Of a stretch of 64,000 nucleotides of DNA, positions 1 to 10,890 are shown in pieces. Each line of letters starts with the position of its first letter. Position 1 is the stretch's first letter. The notes beneath the pieces are model-generated. The model worked only from the letters and a program-made list of their open reading frames with translations. It was not told the DNA's origin and made no database searches. This DNA comes from Piper betle (lineage: Eukaryota; Streptophyta; Magnoliopsida; Piperales; Piperaceae): assembly GCA_033002965.1 (NCBI GenBank), contig JAURVB010014709.1, positions 1 to 64,000 on the forward strand, given 5' to 3'. The position numbers and the translations under genes were made by a program.

Positions 1-721
1 AAGGAGGTAATTTGTCTATATTATCTTGTGACTCCTCCTAAATGTATGATATCCTGGTTTGCTTAGGACATCTGGAATCAAATTATGTCCTTATCTTTAC
101 AATATTTATCTACCAGCCCAAGGGGGAACTTTCAGTATCTGGGAGTGATGAAGAAGTCGACGATCGTGTTGATGTGGATACTGACGAGGATACAAGTGAC
201 CCTGAGGAAAAGGAAATTCATGACGAGGTGAACACTACTATACTTCATATTTTATACATGATGTTACAAATTTTCATATCGATTGAGGTCTGCGCCATTT
301 AATCAGAACTAGGATTGTCCATGAACTAGTTTACTACTAAAGCTAATTACAATTTTCTCCTTTTTAGATGGAAGGCTCAGTTGATGAAGGTTCCACTAAG
401 TCAGATGAGGAGTATGATGATCTAGCAATGCAAGATGGCATCGAAAATGGTTACTGGTCTGATGATGAAGAATCTGATGGAATGCCTCTTCTTAGCAAAA
501 TCAACACCTCCTCCAAAGAGGAAAAGAACCAAACTGAGAATTACAGACAAAACCTTGGCCGCTTCTTAAACGATAATGAGCAGCACTTGGATCACATATC
601 TGATTGCCTTCGGTCCTATTCTATCGCCCATGAAAGAAATCATAAATTTCGAAGGCGACCATCTACAGATATGCAGCTTCAAGATCGGGCTCAAAGTATT
701 TCGTCCACAATCTCTAAGTGA
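1..721 (+). CDS. LPA1-like P-loop protein, C-terminal exons (5' part outside window)
   Basis: Only the 3' end is present. Coding segments that join in phase are 1-6 (a probable exon tail before GTAATT), 117-227 (acceptor TACCAG, donor GTGAAC, 37 codons) and 368-721 (acceptor TTTTAG, stop TGA at 719-721). The peptide is strongly acidic and Ser-rich: DVDTDEDTSDPEEKEIHDE, then EGSVDEGSTKSDEEYDDLA and NGYWSDDEESD, followed by a basic tail. This acidic stretch resembles, from memory, the C-terminus of plant LPA1 (low phytic acid 1) proteins. These are P-loop proteins related to 2-phosphoglycerate kinase, and loss of the rice member lowers seed phytate. The catalytic P-loop lies upstream and is not visible, so the name rests on the tail alone. 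The frame is intact here, unlike the other three loci. The gene converges on the kinase locus at 1391. Confidence 0.62.
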
Positions 722-1390
722 GACATCTTCTAGGGACCGTTTTTGGCATAACTTTTACCACTTTCTGTTTTAACTTGCTGTTTCTTCACTTTTTTCTCGT
801 TCTCTTTGTAAAGAAGCGAAAACTTGCTAACAAGGATCCCACAGCGTCAGAAAAACAGTATCCTAGTTGATTTTAGCAAGTGTCTTGTTGAGTACCCCTT
901 GCAATATTTCAGTGTTGAGGCTTGAAGTTGGTGGTTTCGTTTGAAGTTACTGATCATAAGAGGCTTTAGTGAAGTTCGCCTTATTTCTTATTATGATACT
1001 GATAAGTAGTGTTAAGGCTTGAAGTTGATCGTGGTGCCGGGAAAGACATCTGGCCTGGCCGTAAAAATTTTGACGTTTATCTTTACTCAGGATCCTAATC
1101 CATTAGTCTATAAATTAGAACCATCAAAACTTAGATGAAATTAAGATTTTCATGGGTAGCGATCATTCATTACTATGTGAATTTATTAAACAGCCCTTTG
1201 GTTGATTGAGTGTTTAAAACTTTCAAGCAATATTCTACTTTTAATGGCTCCTGAACCGGACAAATTAACCAATTTCTGGGCAATATTTTGAAGTTGTAGA
1301 TGAAATTTTCATTGCTTCCAATGATTAACAGGCTACTTATTATTTCTTCGAGCGATGATCAACATTAGCAATGCAAACAGTTACTGTCAC
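722..1390. other. Convergent 3' flanks of the LPA1-like and kinase genes
   Basis: No coding signal on either strand. The left part is presumably the 3' UTR of the LPA1-like gene and the right part the 3' UTR of the minus-strand kinase. No repeat stands out. Confidence 0.5.
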
Positions 1391-1904
1391 TTAGCATGTT
1401 TTGATAAGCCTGGGTGTTAACAAGGACCAGACTGAGTTCTTGCTGCCTCCAGTTTTAAAATCAGTAATGGCTCTTTCAAGGCTTCTTCTTTTCTTGCTTT
1501 CTTGTTTGGAAAGTTCCCTTGAATCTGTGATCTTGATGGGTGGTTGAGGAGACCCAGTTGAAGCTGATTCCACAGTAGCCTCCACAATTTCAAGAACCTC
1601 ACTCATCTTGGGTCTCGACTTCGGATGCCGAACTAAGCATTTGTTTGCAACAGCACCAAGTCTTTGAGCAGATTTCAGAGATATCTGTTCTCTGATTCTT
1701 GGATCAAGAATCAAGGGGAAGCGCTTCTCAGTAAGGTAAGGCTTGATCCACTGGAGCATTTTTTGTTCTCCTTTCGAGCGACTGAGATCGACCGGCCTCC
1801 GACCTGTGATCAGCTCATAGAGAACAACTCCATAGCTCCAAACATCACTTTTAACTGTCAAGTGTCCGCTTGCAACATACTCTGGCGCCGCATAACCTAC
1901 TGTA

Positions 1905-2183
1905 CCCACAACCTGGTTTGTTATTTGAGTGACAAAAATTTAATGAATGAGAGTTTTGATCATATGATATCAGACAATACTGCAGCATTACATAATAAAT
2001 AAAGCCCTAGTCAAGAATGTATTGCCATCGTTGTCATTATCATTATCATCCTCATTATCTATATACCCTAATTGAACTGGACTGGGACCAGCAGCATGGA
2101 TTTTGTGTTACAATTGATTGCTTGCGCATTAAATCGATGACACTAAGGCATGCAAGAATATAATCTTCCCACAACCTGGTTTG
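1905..2183 (-). repeat. Duplicated intron 3 acceptor / exon 4 start
   Basis: The 16-mer CCCACAACCTGGTTTG spans the true acceptor and first bases of the last kinase exon (1905-1920) and recurs exactly at 2168-2183. Looser similarity continues beyond each copy (AATGAATGAGAG versus AAGAATGAGTG). Read on the minus strand, the second copy is a decoy acceptor CAG/GTTGTGGGA 263 bp upstream of the real one. Using it would add a few codons and then a stop (TAG). Confidence 0.6.
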
Positions 2184-2829
2184 GAACAAAGTGAAGAATG
2201 AGTGTTCAGACCAAGGTTTGTAATATTGGATATCGGTTCCATTTCGGGTACTTAGTTGGTCGAGATATAGGGGATATGTCAAAAAAAATTTGTGATGCTT
2301 ATTACATATCATTAAAAGATGTGGGCGATTATTCTATTTCTTTTAAATGTATTAACATGAGTTTAAACCCCCAAACAACGCAGTGTATGGATAATAATAC
2401 ACATTAAACTAACATAATTGCTAGGTTACTAACTTAATATAAATCAATTAATATAAATAAGCTATTAATAACCCAGTAAGCAAGATACTAAAAATTCCAC
2501 TAAATACATTAAAAGTCAACTCACAAAAGCATTTAATAAGTTTAAATAATTAACCTAAAAAACATAAAACTAATAGGCTAGCAAATAATTAAAATCGCAA
2601 TCAAAGTTGTAAATAAAATAATTGGGTGCAACCATGGTGGACCAACACCGGCTTCTAATTTAGTATAGATGAATAAGTTTGAACCTCAATTTTGTGGTCA
2701 GACAATTCAAATATTGTTGATATCCAACGAAAATTTCACCAAACTTCAGTGCAATGGGCAAAATTGATTTCTAGAGTGAGTTTCGTTTTGGCAAGTTGTA
2801 AAACCTATCCTATGAAAGATATTTGGCTG

Positions 2830-2836
<7 letters not shown>

Positions 2837-2872
<36 letters not shown>
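2837..2872. repeat. (TA)n microsatellite in a kinase intron
   Basis: Uninterrupted TA run following TGTGTG. It is followed by AGCCGAAAT, which resembles the AGCCGATTT that follows the TA run at 9764. Confidence 0.9.
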
Positions 2873-2873
<1 letters not shown>

Positions 2874-4019
2874 CCGAAATGACAAATCATAGTTCAAACA
2901 CAGTCAAAGATTGTATCATTACCGGAAAAATAAAGCCACGGCTGATAATTTATCGTCACTGTATGACATTATAATCTATACCTTATACCAATTAGATTGT
3001 GTCACTCGTATGGATTTTATGTCACTATTGATAATTTACGTAGTTAAATTGATGAAACAAGAGTGGATCGATAATAGTAGCCAAGAATGTATCGCAAGTG
3101 TTAAACGTACCAAGAGCAAGAAAGAAGATTATAAAGTAATAGTCATCAACTCACCGAAGTTGAGACATGACTTCGTCCCTCGTCTGGCCCTTGGTGTGCT
3201 AATCCAAAGTCAGAGAGCCTAGCATTCCAGTTTTTATCCAATAGAATATTGGACGGTTTGAAATCTCTAAATATAATCTGCAGCAACATAAATTTATCCA
3301 TGAAAATGTAAAATTTACAATTTTCTTTAACATGATAATCATCGGTAATATGTTTGAGTAAAAGAAAATTTTTTGCTCCCATGAATCCTTGATTAGAATC
3401 CATGTTTCCAACTTCTTTTTGTGATAAGGTGGAAGAAAACGAAAAAAACAACTATTGTTTTGAAGTGTTACCAAGATTTTCTGATCAAGAAGGTGAATTC
3501 AAGTTTTGCAATGAATATCACTTGAATCGTAGAAAAGTGGCTTGAAGATTTCGGAAAAAGATGGAGAAGCTGTACGCTTGTTAAGCAATTAGAAAGAGAT
3601 TTCATTTAAAATAAACACAACTAGGATGATTTTCTAATTGAGCTCCCCTCCATTAGCACCTTGTTGGTTTGTATCATACCTAACATAAGTCACATTATCA
3701 CTATCTCTTGGTTTCAATTAAATTTTTCTTATTCATGTTTCATAACTATTTTCTTATCTTATGTTACTATCTATTTTTTAGCTAATTTTTATACTTCGTT
3801 GCACATCCTAATTTATTGCCTATGTTCATATTCAAAATTGTTAAGAAACTTTTGAAAAAATCTCACGCGCCCAACATCTTAGCTGCCTTATTGCCCAACT
3901 TGATACTGATATTTATATTGTAAACCTTGGGTGAGTTTATTATTGATCACTATTTGATCCTCGACTATAAGATAAAACCTAAATACTAATACCTACTATT
4001 ACCCTACTCAATTGCATCC

Positions 4020-4338
4020 ATGGTTTTAAATACCGTACGGGTTACCATAGTAGATTTATAATTGCTAACGAGGCATATTTGGTTTGACCGTGTCGAACCG
4101 GTTTCAACACGATCCTAAAATCATAAATAAAATATTTTATTAAATATTTAAAATGCATTTTTGTCAACAATATCTTATAAATGTGGGTTAAATTACTTTA
4201 ATTTTCAACAAAAGAAACGGGATTTTGTGATTATTTTAAATGAAAAAATTGGGTATAGTTTAAAATGGCACATAAGTTTAAACACTACCGAGAACCAGGT
4301 ACAACCGGGTGGTACGATATGATATTCAAAACTATAAC
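4020..4338. mobile_element. MITE-like element with imperfect terminal inverted repeats
   Basis: The left end reads ATGGTTTTAAATACCGTAC. The reverse complement of the right end reads ATAGTTTTGAATATCATATC. The ~320-bp interior is AT-rich with CCGGTT-type motifs near both ends and has no coding potential. It lies in kinase intron 2. A similar terminus (ATAGTTTTAAATACAATATC) occurs at about 46009, so the family has at least two traces in the window. No clear target duplication was identified. Confidence 0.5.
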
Positions 4339-5879
4339 GACATCTCCGGCAACTATGAGAGTAGAATCAATAAGAAAACTCACACAACATGACAGCTCAC
4401 ACCACAAGATGTAAAATGCTTACTTGAAAGTCCATTTCTTCGTGGAGATAGGCTAAACCACGAGCTGCTTCGTTAGCAGCAACCTTGAGCCTCATAGCCC
4501 ATGATAGTGGTGTTTGTGATAGATCATATAAATGATTCTCCACACTTCTGTTGGGCATGAACTCATATATCAGAAGTCTTTGAATTCCTCTTTCATCATC
4601 TTCAGCGCAATATCCAACAAGTTTGACAAGATTTGGATGATCAACTATCCCCAAGTAATTGACTTCATTTATCCACTCTTTGTGCCCCTTCAAAAGTAAA
4701 CATAGATCTGTAAATCTTACCATTCCATATGACCTGTGTCTATGCTAACTGCTACTGAAATTATGGCATCTAAAGAGAAAATATAAGCACAGGAGCTTAT
4801 CATCATCTAGATCTTATCCCAGCTAAATTACACAAAATCCAAATGTAAATCTTGTATGTTTGTGATTATAGATTAAAAGGTGCGAGATTTTGGCCACCGA
4901 AATATTGCAACTTAATTATGTTGAATTCTACTGGTTTCAAATTTGAGAACTGATACCACCAAAACTTGGGAGCAAGAACTGGGTTTACATATTGATAAAA
5001 AAAGTACATCCAATTCATCCGCTTCCTCTTACATCTTAGCCCGGATTGGTTACTAAAATCACATTGAATTGCCAACTTAAAACAAAGAGAATTTTATGCT
5101 CCATTAGACCATTTAGACTTTGTGACATATGAACATGGCAATATGATTCACTATAAATAGTATCAACCGAACAAAGACTTCTTAGTCAATATTGCAATTT
5201 GTAATACAAAAAAGATCTCTGGAAGAGTATACATACCGAAACTTCACTTTTTTTAATTTTAACTCAACAAATTTTAATATTCGTAACCAATATTGTAATA
5301 TAAAAAAGATCTTGGATGGAGATGGCTTCAACAAGTATCTACACAACAAGTAACAAAGCACCCGAAAATACAATTATAAGCTGTAACATGTGAATAAAAC
5401 CAAGTAGACAGAGATGTTCGGTTGGAAGAATGAGCCAATGTTGAATTGAGCGGCAGTGAAAGCTCATGTATCCATCAAAGTAACACAAAATGAAAAATGG
5501 TTACCTGCAACCCATTTCTATTCAGTTGTTTGACAGCAACCTCGACCTTATTATGTGCATCCATAGGGTCCTTAATCATACCTCTGTAAACACGCCCAAA
5601 TCCTCCTTCTCCCACCAGAGAGAAGGGCTAAAGTTCTTTGTAGCAATCTTTAGTTCTGAAAATGTGAAGACCTTCAAAGTATTTGGTCTTTCAGATAGAC
5701 TTGGCAATGAATTCCTTCTAAAAGATTCAGCACTCATGTCTGATGCATTTTGAGAGCTAAGCTCTGACCCTGATCTCCTCTTATCTCGGTCAGAGGACTC
5801 TGTAGGGTAAAGTGAAGAAAATGATGTTGATGACTTGGGACCAGCCTTCTTTTCTCCATTATGAAAGCAAGCACTTCAT

Positions 5880-8800
5880 AGTCTTGTAGAAAATGAAGCA
5901 AAAGTTCAACTGGAAAGGAAGTGGTAATGATAAGATGAACAAGTTCTTGAATACAGTATGGTAGGAATCAGCAAATTAAGAAATCAATCTGTTCCATAAC
6001 TTGGCTTGAAAAAAAACTGTTTCAGTAACAACCAACAAAGCTTCTATATTTTACTTGTCTTAATATAAATCAAGGAATGAATTGCATGCCTAATATGCAC
6101 AGAAAATTTGATGCAGAACAGAATAATTTTAGAGGAGAAAACTGATGGTGTGAATAGACAAAAAATGAAACAATGTTTTCAGCCTCTTCAGCTACAAAAA
6201 CATACCAGACCCATTACTCTTGTAAAATGTAAGGGAAAATAAAATGAAATTATGAAAAAATTTTGCAAACTGAAAACCTTGTCAAAATTAGCTTAACTCA
6301 TCGATACCACAAAATTTCACCTATAAGTAAGACCGTAAAACACAAAGCAAAAGTTAGCACATTTGAAAATTTCACAATTAAACGAGCTTCCATCTCCATA
6401 ACCAATACTGTATCAGAATGGTCTCCAACATAAGAATGATAACAAGCACAAAATGCTCTCCTTCTCCACTACTTGAAAGGAATTAGACATAAAATAACTC
6501 ACCTAATTAATTAGGATCTCTCTCCAGCCTTCAAAAAGCCCAAGCCAAACGCTAGAACACTGGCAGGGAGCAATAGACGAACAGTTTGCAGGCCTAGTTA
6601 ATAAGATGACCAGATTGGAGTCATAAAATCATCCGTGGGTCTTTACAACAATGAGTGCAAGCTCAAAACTCTCTCTTTCACTATCTCTGCAAACAAAGAT
6701 GGCCCAAAACGAAAAACTCACCTTTGGATCGCCCCCAACGCTCCAAGACAACCCAGAAGCAAAAAGATGGAACTCTTGTCCAATCAAGAAGAATGCCAAA
6801 TTGAAACCATAACATAAAAGTGGAAGGCATCCATATCACAAGAATTAAGCAGTCCATGGGATTTAAGTAGACTCCAAGTCAATGCCATGCAAGGCAACCA
6901 TAACCCAACAAGCAATCCATATGATGATCTAAGTGGACTCCAAGTCATTTTAAATTAGAAGGAATCTCTCATCCGTGACACAACATGGAGCCCGCCATCA
7001 AGTTGAACTCCCCAAGTCAATGGTATGGGAAGACGTATATGACCCACAAGAAGACGATACGATGAAAAGAGACTTCACGACAACGGTGGGGCCAGCTGGG
7101 AAGGAGCTCACCAACCCATCAAATGAATGCGAAATGCTCATAAGATTAGTGGGTGGGGAGTACGGGAGGAAAATGCGTAACATAGGAAAGTGAAGAATAA
7201 ATTTCAGGTGTGAAAGAAGGAAGATATGAAGGCTTCTGGAGGTCTTTTCATGGGACATCCGGCAAATGATTATTTACGTTCACGACAAGTTTATGATGAT
7301 TATTCCCATGACGTAACTGAATTCTAGTTGGTTGCAACTTGTCCCCTTCCGGCCCTACACGTTTTTTCGCAATTCGATCTTGAAACGGTAAATGGTTGGA
7401 GTTGTGGTGGAATGTCTTTTTTGTTTGTTGAGATGTAGGGTTTCTCAAAGGTATGATTATTTAGAGGCAATCAAACGAAGGAAACACAAAGATTAATAGA
7501 ATACCGGGATTATATAGTTCAAATGGTGGCATGCTAACCTATATCGGTTGGTGGAGGATAGTCCGGCCAATGAACCCTTGACAAAAATTTACAAAAGATG
7601 TTCCTTTTTAAAGCTAGAGGATTTGAGCCTTCGCAAGAATCTTGTCACAGATTGTACGAAAACTCGACCCCTTCAATGGAGCTTTGATAAACAGAGCGGA
7701 TGCCTTCGCTTCTCAAGCTTTTAACTCTTGAAGTCTTGTAATCTTCAAGCCCAGGAGATGGAGCGTCACATAGCAACTAGGGCTTTTGTATATTAAATCT
7801 GCCTTTTTGATGTCACATGGGAGATTTGGATGTCCAAATATTAAAAAATTAACCCCCCTTCTCTTTAAAAATAATCCTCTATTTATTATAGACCTCAAGA
7901 GGAGAAAGAGTGTAGAGATTCTTCCCTTATTTTTTTCATACAAATTTCAACTGATTTGGGCCAAGTCTGTCTCCTAACAACAAGCTTGTAAAAATAAGAG
8001 TATTAGATGGGCTTTACTCAAGTCAAAGCCCAAATAGGATGGATTTTCTATGGGCTTCAGTTAAGCACAATATGGGCCAGGTTAATATGTGACTAACCCT
8101 ATGTAGGGGATAGGTGGTGTCGAAGAGACTCGAGGGGATCTCGCTACACATATAATTGATAACCGACAGCGTTGTTCTTATATGTCGCCTTAGGTTTCAT
8201 ATCAGTTAATGAGCAGGTAATTTGGCAAAAACTGATTGGGCTTCTTACAATAGCCTAAGGTTTTATAACAGATTCTCACTCTCGTTGGAAGAAAAATAAT
8301 TTGTTAAAAGCTCTTATAATTAATATTGGCTATAAGACCCAATATATAACTATATAAAATAATTTAAAGTATCCCCTCATTCTTGAAATAACAAAACTAC
8401 CGCAGGCTTATTTAATGAGTACATAATTTGGTAAAAAATAATTAAAGCTTAAAATAATATTAACTGTAAGGTCTTACAACGGATTCTCACTTATTGTTGG
8501 AAATTGTGATTGTCCGGGCACTCTCTCATCATGAGCTCTCTTTTGATAGCCTCAAATGCACCTTTTCATAAATGGGTACTCGTATCCCTTGGTAATTATC
8601 TGAAAGGGCACAAAACATAAGCAAAGGGTTGCAGCTATCTATTGACGATTTGCCGTTTGCACCTCTTTTTCCATTTCTCCTGTTAGTTGAGAAGTTGATA
8701 AAACAAGCTCTCCTCTTACTGTCACAGTGGACAATTTCTATTTGTTGCGGTTGAGAATCTAAGAGTGGGCAGTAAAATATGGTACTCTAGCAACTGAGAT

Positions 8801-9510
8801 CGATTAAGATTCTTTCCCTCTAAGGTAGAATGTTCTCCCCTAAAATTTAATATTAATCAAGGACACTATTTTCTTGCAATCTCATTGAAATGGTTTTGGA
8901 TTCTTTTCCTCCTGATAACACTCACCAACAATTTCACCAATTAGATGAAAATTTGATGGTCACAATATCGGTTAACAAAGTTCACAAATTAAAAATGTTC
9001 ACACCACATCATTTTCTTCGTGTTGATATGATATATATATATACACACACAAATAATAAAATGTGAACCCTTTCTTAATATATAAATTTTATAAATTTGA
9101 ATTAAGACTGTCGATTGTTTTATCCAATGGCTTACATTGGATAGTTATTTATAATTCTACCTATAATTACTTACCACAACTCCTTAATAAACAATTAGAT
9201 AACAAATTAGCGACTATGATGCATGTTCAAAAAATTATATTAAAAATAATTTTATTTTATTATTTTCGTGTGTGTATGTATGTGTATATATATATATATA
9301 TATTCGTAAATTAAAGATGATAAATTGAGGATGTTATATATTTATTTTGTTGCCGATTAGTATCTTTCTTGATCACAACTTTCTTCTCCCCCTTTTGAAG
9401 TCTAGCCCATCCCGCAATTCCCATTGTTGTTCAATTAGAGCGTATATGCTCCATACCGCAGCGGTCAAATTAGATCTTCTACTCCATGTATCTCAATTCA
9501 CTTGTGAGCC
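5880..9510. other. Kinase 5' flank and intergenic DNA without recognisable genes
   Basis: No protein-family signal on either strand; the short open frames here are unsupported. 5880-6600 is probably the kinase promoter and 5' UTR. A diverged direct repeat starts at about 8206 (TTAATGAGCAGGTAATTTGG) and again at about 8411 (TTAATGAGTACATAATTTGG), each followed ~60-70 bp later by GGATTCTCACT- or AGATTCTCACT-like sequence. A (TA) run lies at about 9283-9303. Confidence 0.5.
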
Positions 9511-9743
9511 ACTTATATAAAGGGGTGAGCTTAATCTGGCTAAAACCAGAAACCCAACTGTCAATTCAGTTTGGTTACAAAATAATTTAGTTCATTTTTT
9601 TGTGTAGCCATAAACAAACCGAACATTGAACTGAATACTAAAGCCTTTAAAACAACACACTCTTTAAAATATTTTTATGTTGATTATCCTGAAATTCTTT
9701 ATTTTTAGGGTGAATTTTGGTATGTTTAATATGATATCATGAA

Positions 9744-10608
9744 ATATATATATATATATATATAGCCGATTTCCTGCCAGAGGCAGGAAATCGGCTCTTG
9801 CGCCACAATATTCTGGGCCGTCCGATTATAAGGATGGCCCAGATTTATTAGTTTTTTTAATTAATTTTAATTTGATCTGGACCGTCCGATTAGAAGGACG
9901 GTCCAGATCATATGGAGGGCGGAGGCGGAGCGCCGCCGCCGCCGCCGCTTTGCCTCAATCTGGCCTGCCCCAGCCCCCGCCCCGGCGCCCGCCCCGGCCC
10001 CGCCCGGTGCCCACCCTGGCCCCCTCCCCGGCCCCGGCGCCCGCCACGGCCCCCCCGGCCCGGCGCCCACCCCGGCCCCGGCGCCCTCGACAAAGTTTTT
10101 CTTGTCGGGGCCGCCGCCGGCAGATCCGGCCGCGATAGGGCTGGACCTGGCCGTCCCCGGCAGGGTCCAGCCCTGCTCGCGGCCGGATCTGGCCGAGCGG
10201 CGGCCCCGACAAGAAGGAGCTTTGTCGAGGGCGGCGGCGTCCGCGGCCGGGCGGCAGCGTCGGCGGCAGCGGGCGCGAAGCGGAGGGAGGGCGGCAGCGT
10301 CCGCGGACGGGGCAGTGGTCGCGACAGGGTGGCTGCGGCGTCCGCGGCGGGGGAGCGAAGCGGAGGGAGGGCGGCAGCATCCGCGACGGGGCTGTGGCGG
10401 CGACAGGGCGGCTGCGAGCCGGGCGGCGACGTCCGCGCGGGGAGGGAGGGGGGAGGGGGCGGACAGCAAGGAGGGGGAGGGCGGCGGCGGGGCGGTGGGC
10501 GCCACGGGGCGGCGGTGTGTGTCAATTTTTTTTTTAATAAGAAATCTGGGCCGCCCAGAAGAGCTTGGGGCAGAAATTTTTTTCAGCCCTTGCTCTCTTT
10601 CACTTTAC

Positions 10609-10639
<31 letters not shown>
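9744..10639. mobile_element. GC-rich block bounded by (TA)n on both sides (Micron-like insertion)
   Basis: About 850 bp of very GC-rich DNA sits between TA runs at 9744-9763 and 10611-10639, inside an AT-rich hAT-like element. It opens with a perfect 15-bp stem (9764-9778 with 9782-9796). Two related hairpins follow (9812-9823/9832-9843 and 9874-9887/9896-9909), the second with perfect 14-bp arms. Then come C-rich runs, a large foldback and an 80-bp-period G-rich repeat (GCGAAGCGGAGGGAGGGCGG at 10275 and 10355). Micron elements of rice are known to sit in (TA)n microsatellites without terminal inverted repeats; that parallel is an inference. Long open frames in all six frames are low-complexity Pro/Arg/Ala/Gly and are not credible genes. 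Confidence 0.6.
10082..10232. repeat. Large GC-rich foldback
   Basis: Arms 10082-10150 and 10161-10232 are near-perfect reverse complements. The left arm has CGCCCTCGACAAAG, CTTGTCGGGGCCGCCGC, AGATCCGGCCGCGA and AGGGCTGGACC in order; the right arm has all four as reverse complements in the opposite order. The loop is only about 10 nt (CCGTCCCCGG). Transcribed from either strand it would give one very stable hairpin of miRNA-precursor size or larger. Confidence 0.85.
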
Positions 10640-10643
<4 letters not shown>

Positions 10644-10890
10644 CTTTTTATGTGATTATGTTGGCTAAAGTATTATATACGTTTGATTAACTAATATAAT
10701 AAATCTATTTTATAGATTATAATATAATTTAGTTATTCGATTACCGAACTGGTCGTATCGAATATTTCAGTTTGGTTTGGTTTAGTTTTAGGAGTAATTT
10801 AGTTCAATTTCGGTTACATAATCTGACTACCTCATGTGATTCAGATAAATTCGGTTTAGGCCATAATGAATGCTCACCCTTACTTACATA

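Larger units (their letters stand above)
1391..5879 (-). pseudogene. RLCK-VII receptor-like cytoplasmic kinase (PBL19/PCRK type), frame broken in exon 1
   Basis: Four coding exons on the minus strand: 5505-5879, 4424-4687, 3155-3277, 1391-1912, all with GT-AG borders. Kinase motifs in order are the Gly-rich loop GEGGFGRVYRG, VAIII Lys in VEVAVKQLNRNG, catalytic loop [17 protein letters not shown] in LSDFGLA, activation-segment end GTVGYAAPEY, and SDVWSYGVVLYELITGRRP. The [13 protein letters not shown] block and the MKC-F start are typical of the PBL19/PBL20/PCRK group, which in Arabidopsis relays pattern-receptor signals at the plasma membrane. Exon 1 is damaged twice. A tandem AAGC AAGC (5865-5872, plus strand) shifts the frame after codon 3 and gives an early stop. 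One base is missing in the CAGAGAGA run near 5616-5623, just before the Gly loop. Exons 2-4 are open and complete. Without the two lesions the product would be about 426 residues, normal for the family. Recent pseudogene or consensus error. Confidence 0.85.
9511..10890. mobile_element. hAT-like non-autonomous element (interrupted)
   Basis: Short terminal inverted repeats AAGGGGTGAGC (9520-9530) and GCTCACCCTT (10872-10881). They are flanked by ACTTATATA (9511-9519) and ACTTACATA (10882-10890), a near-matching 8-9 bp target duplication as expected for hAT elements. Subterminal AT-rich sequence is full of AACCGAAC/GTTCGGTT-like motifs (AACCAGAAACCC on the left, TTCGGTTTAGG on the right), common in plant hAT derivatives. 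There is no transposase. The middle is occupied by the GC-rich (TA)n-bounded block described separately. Confidence 0.62.

Noticed and set aside
5616..5623. Programmed -1 ribosomal frameshift in the kinase
   Set aside because: No slippery heptamer or downstream structure, and the upstream 4-bp duplication already breaks the frame.
6635..7448. Several 60-90 codon frames on both strands
   Set aside because: No family resemblance, no exon borders; chance frames in intergenic DNA.
9867..10668. Long open frames in all six frames (up to about 240 codons)
   Set aside because: Pure consequence of GC-rich low-complexity DNA lacking stops; Pro/Arg/Ala/Gly composition, no start context, no family resemblance.
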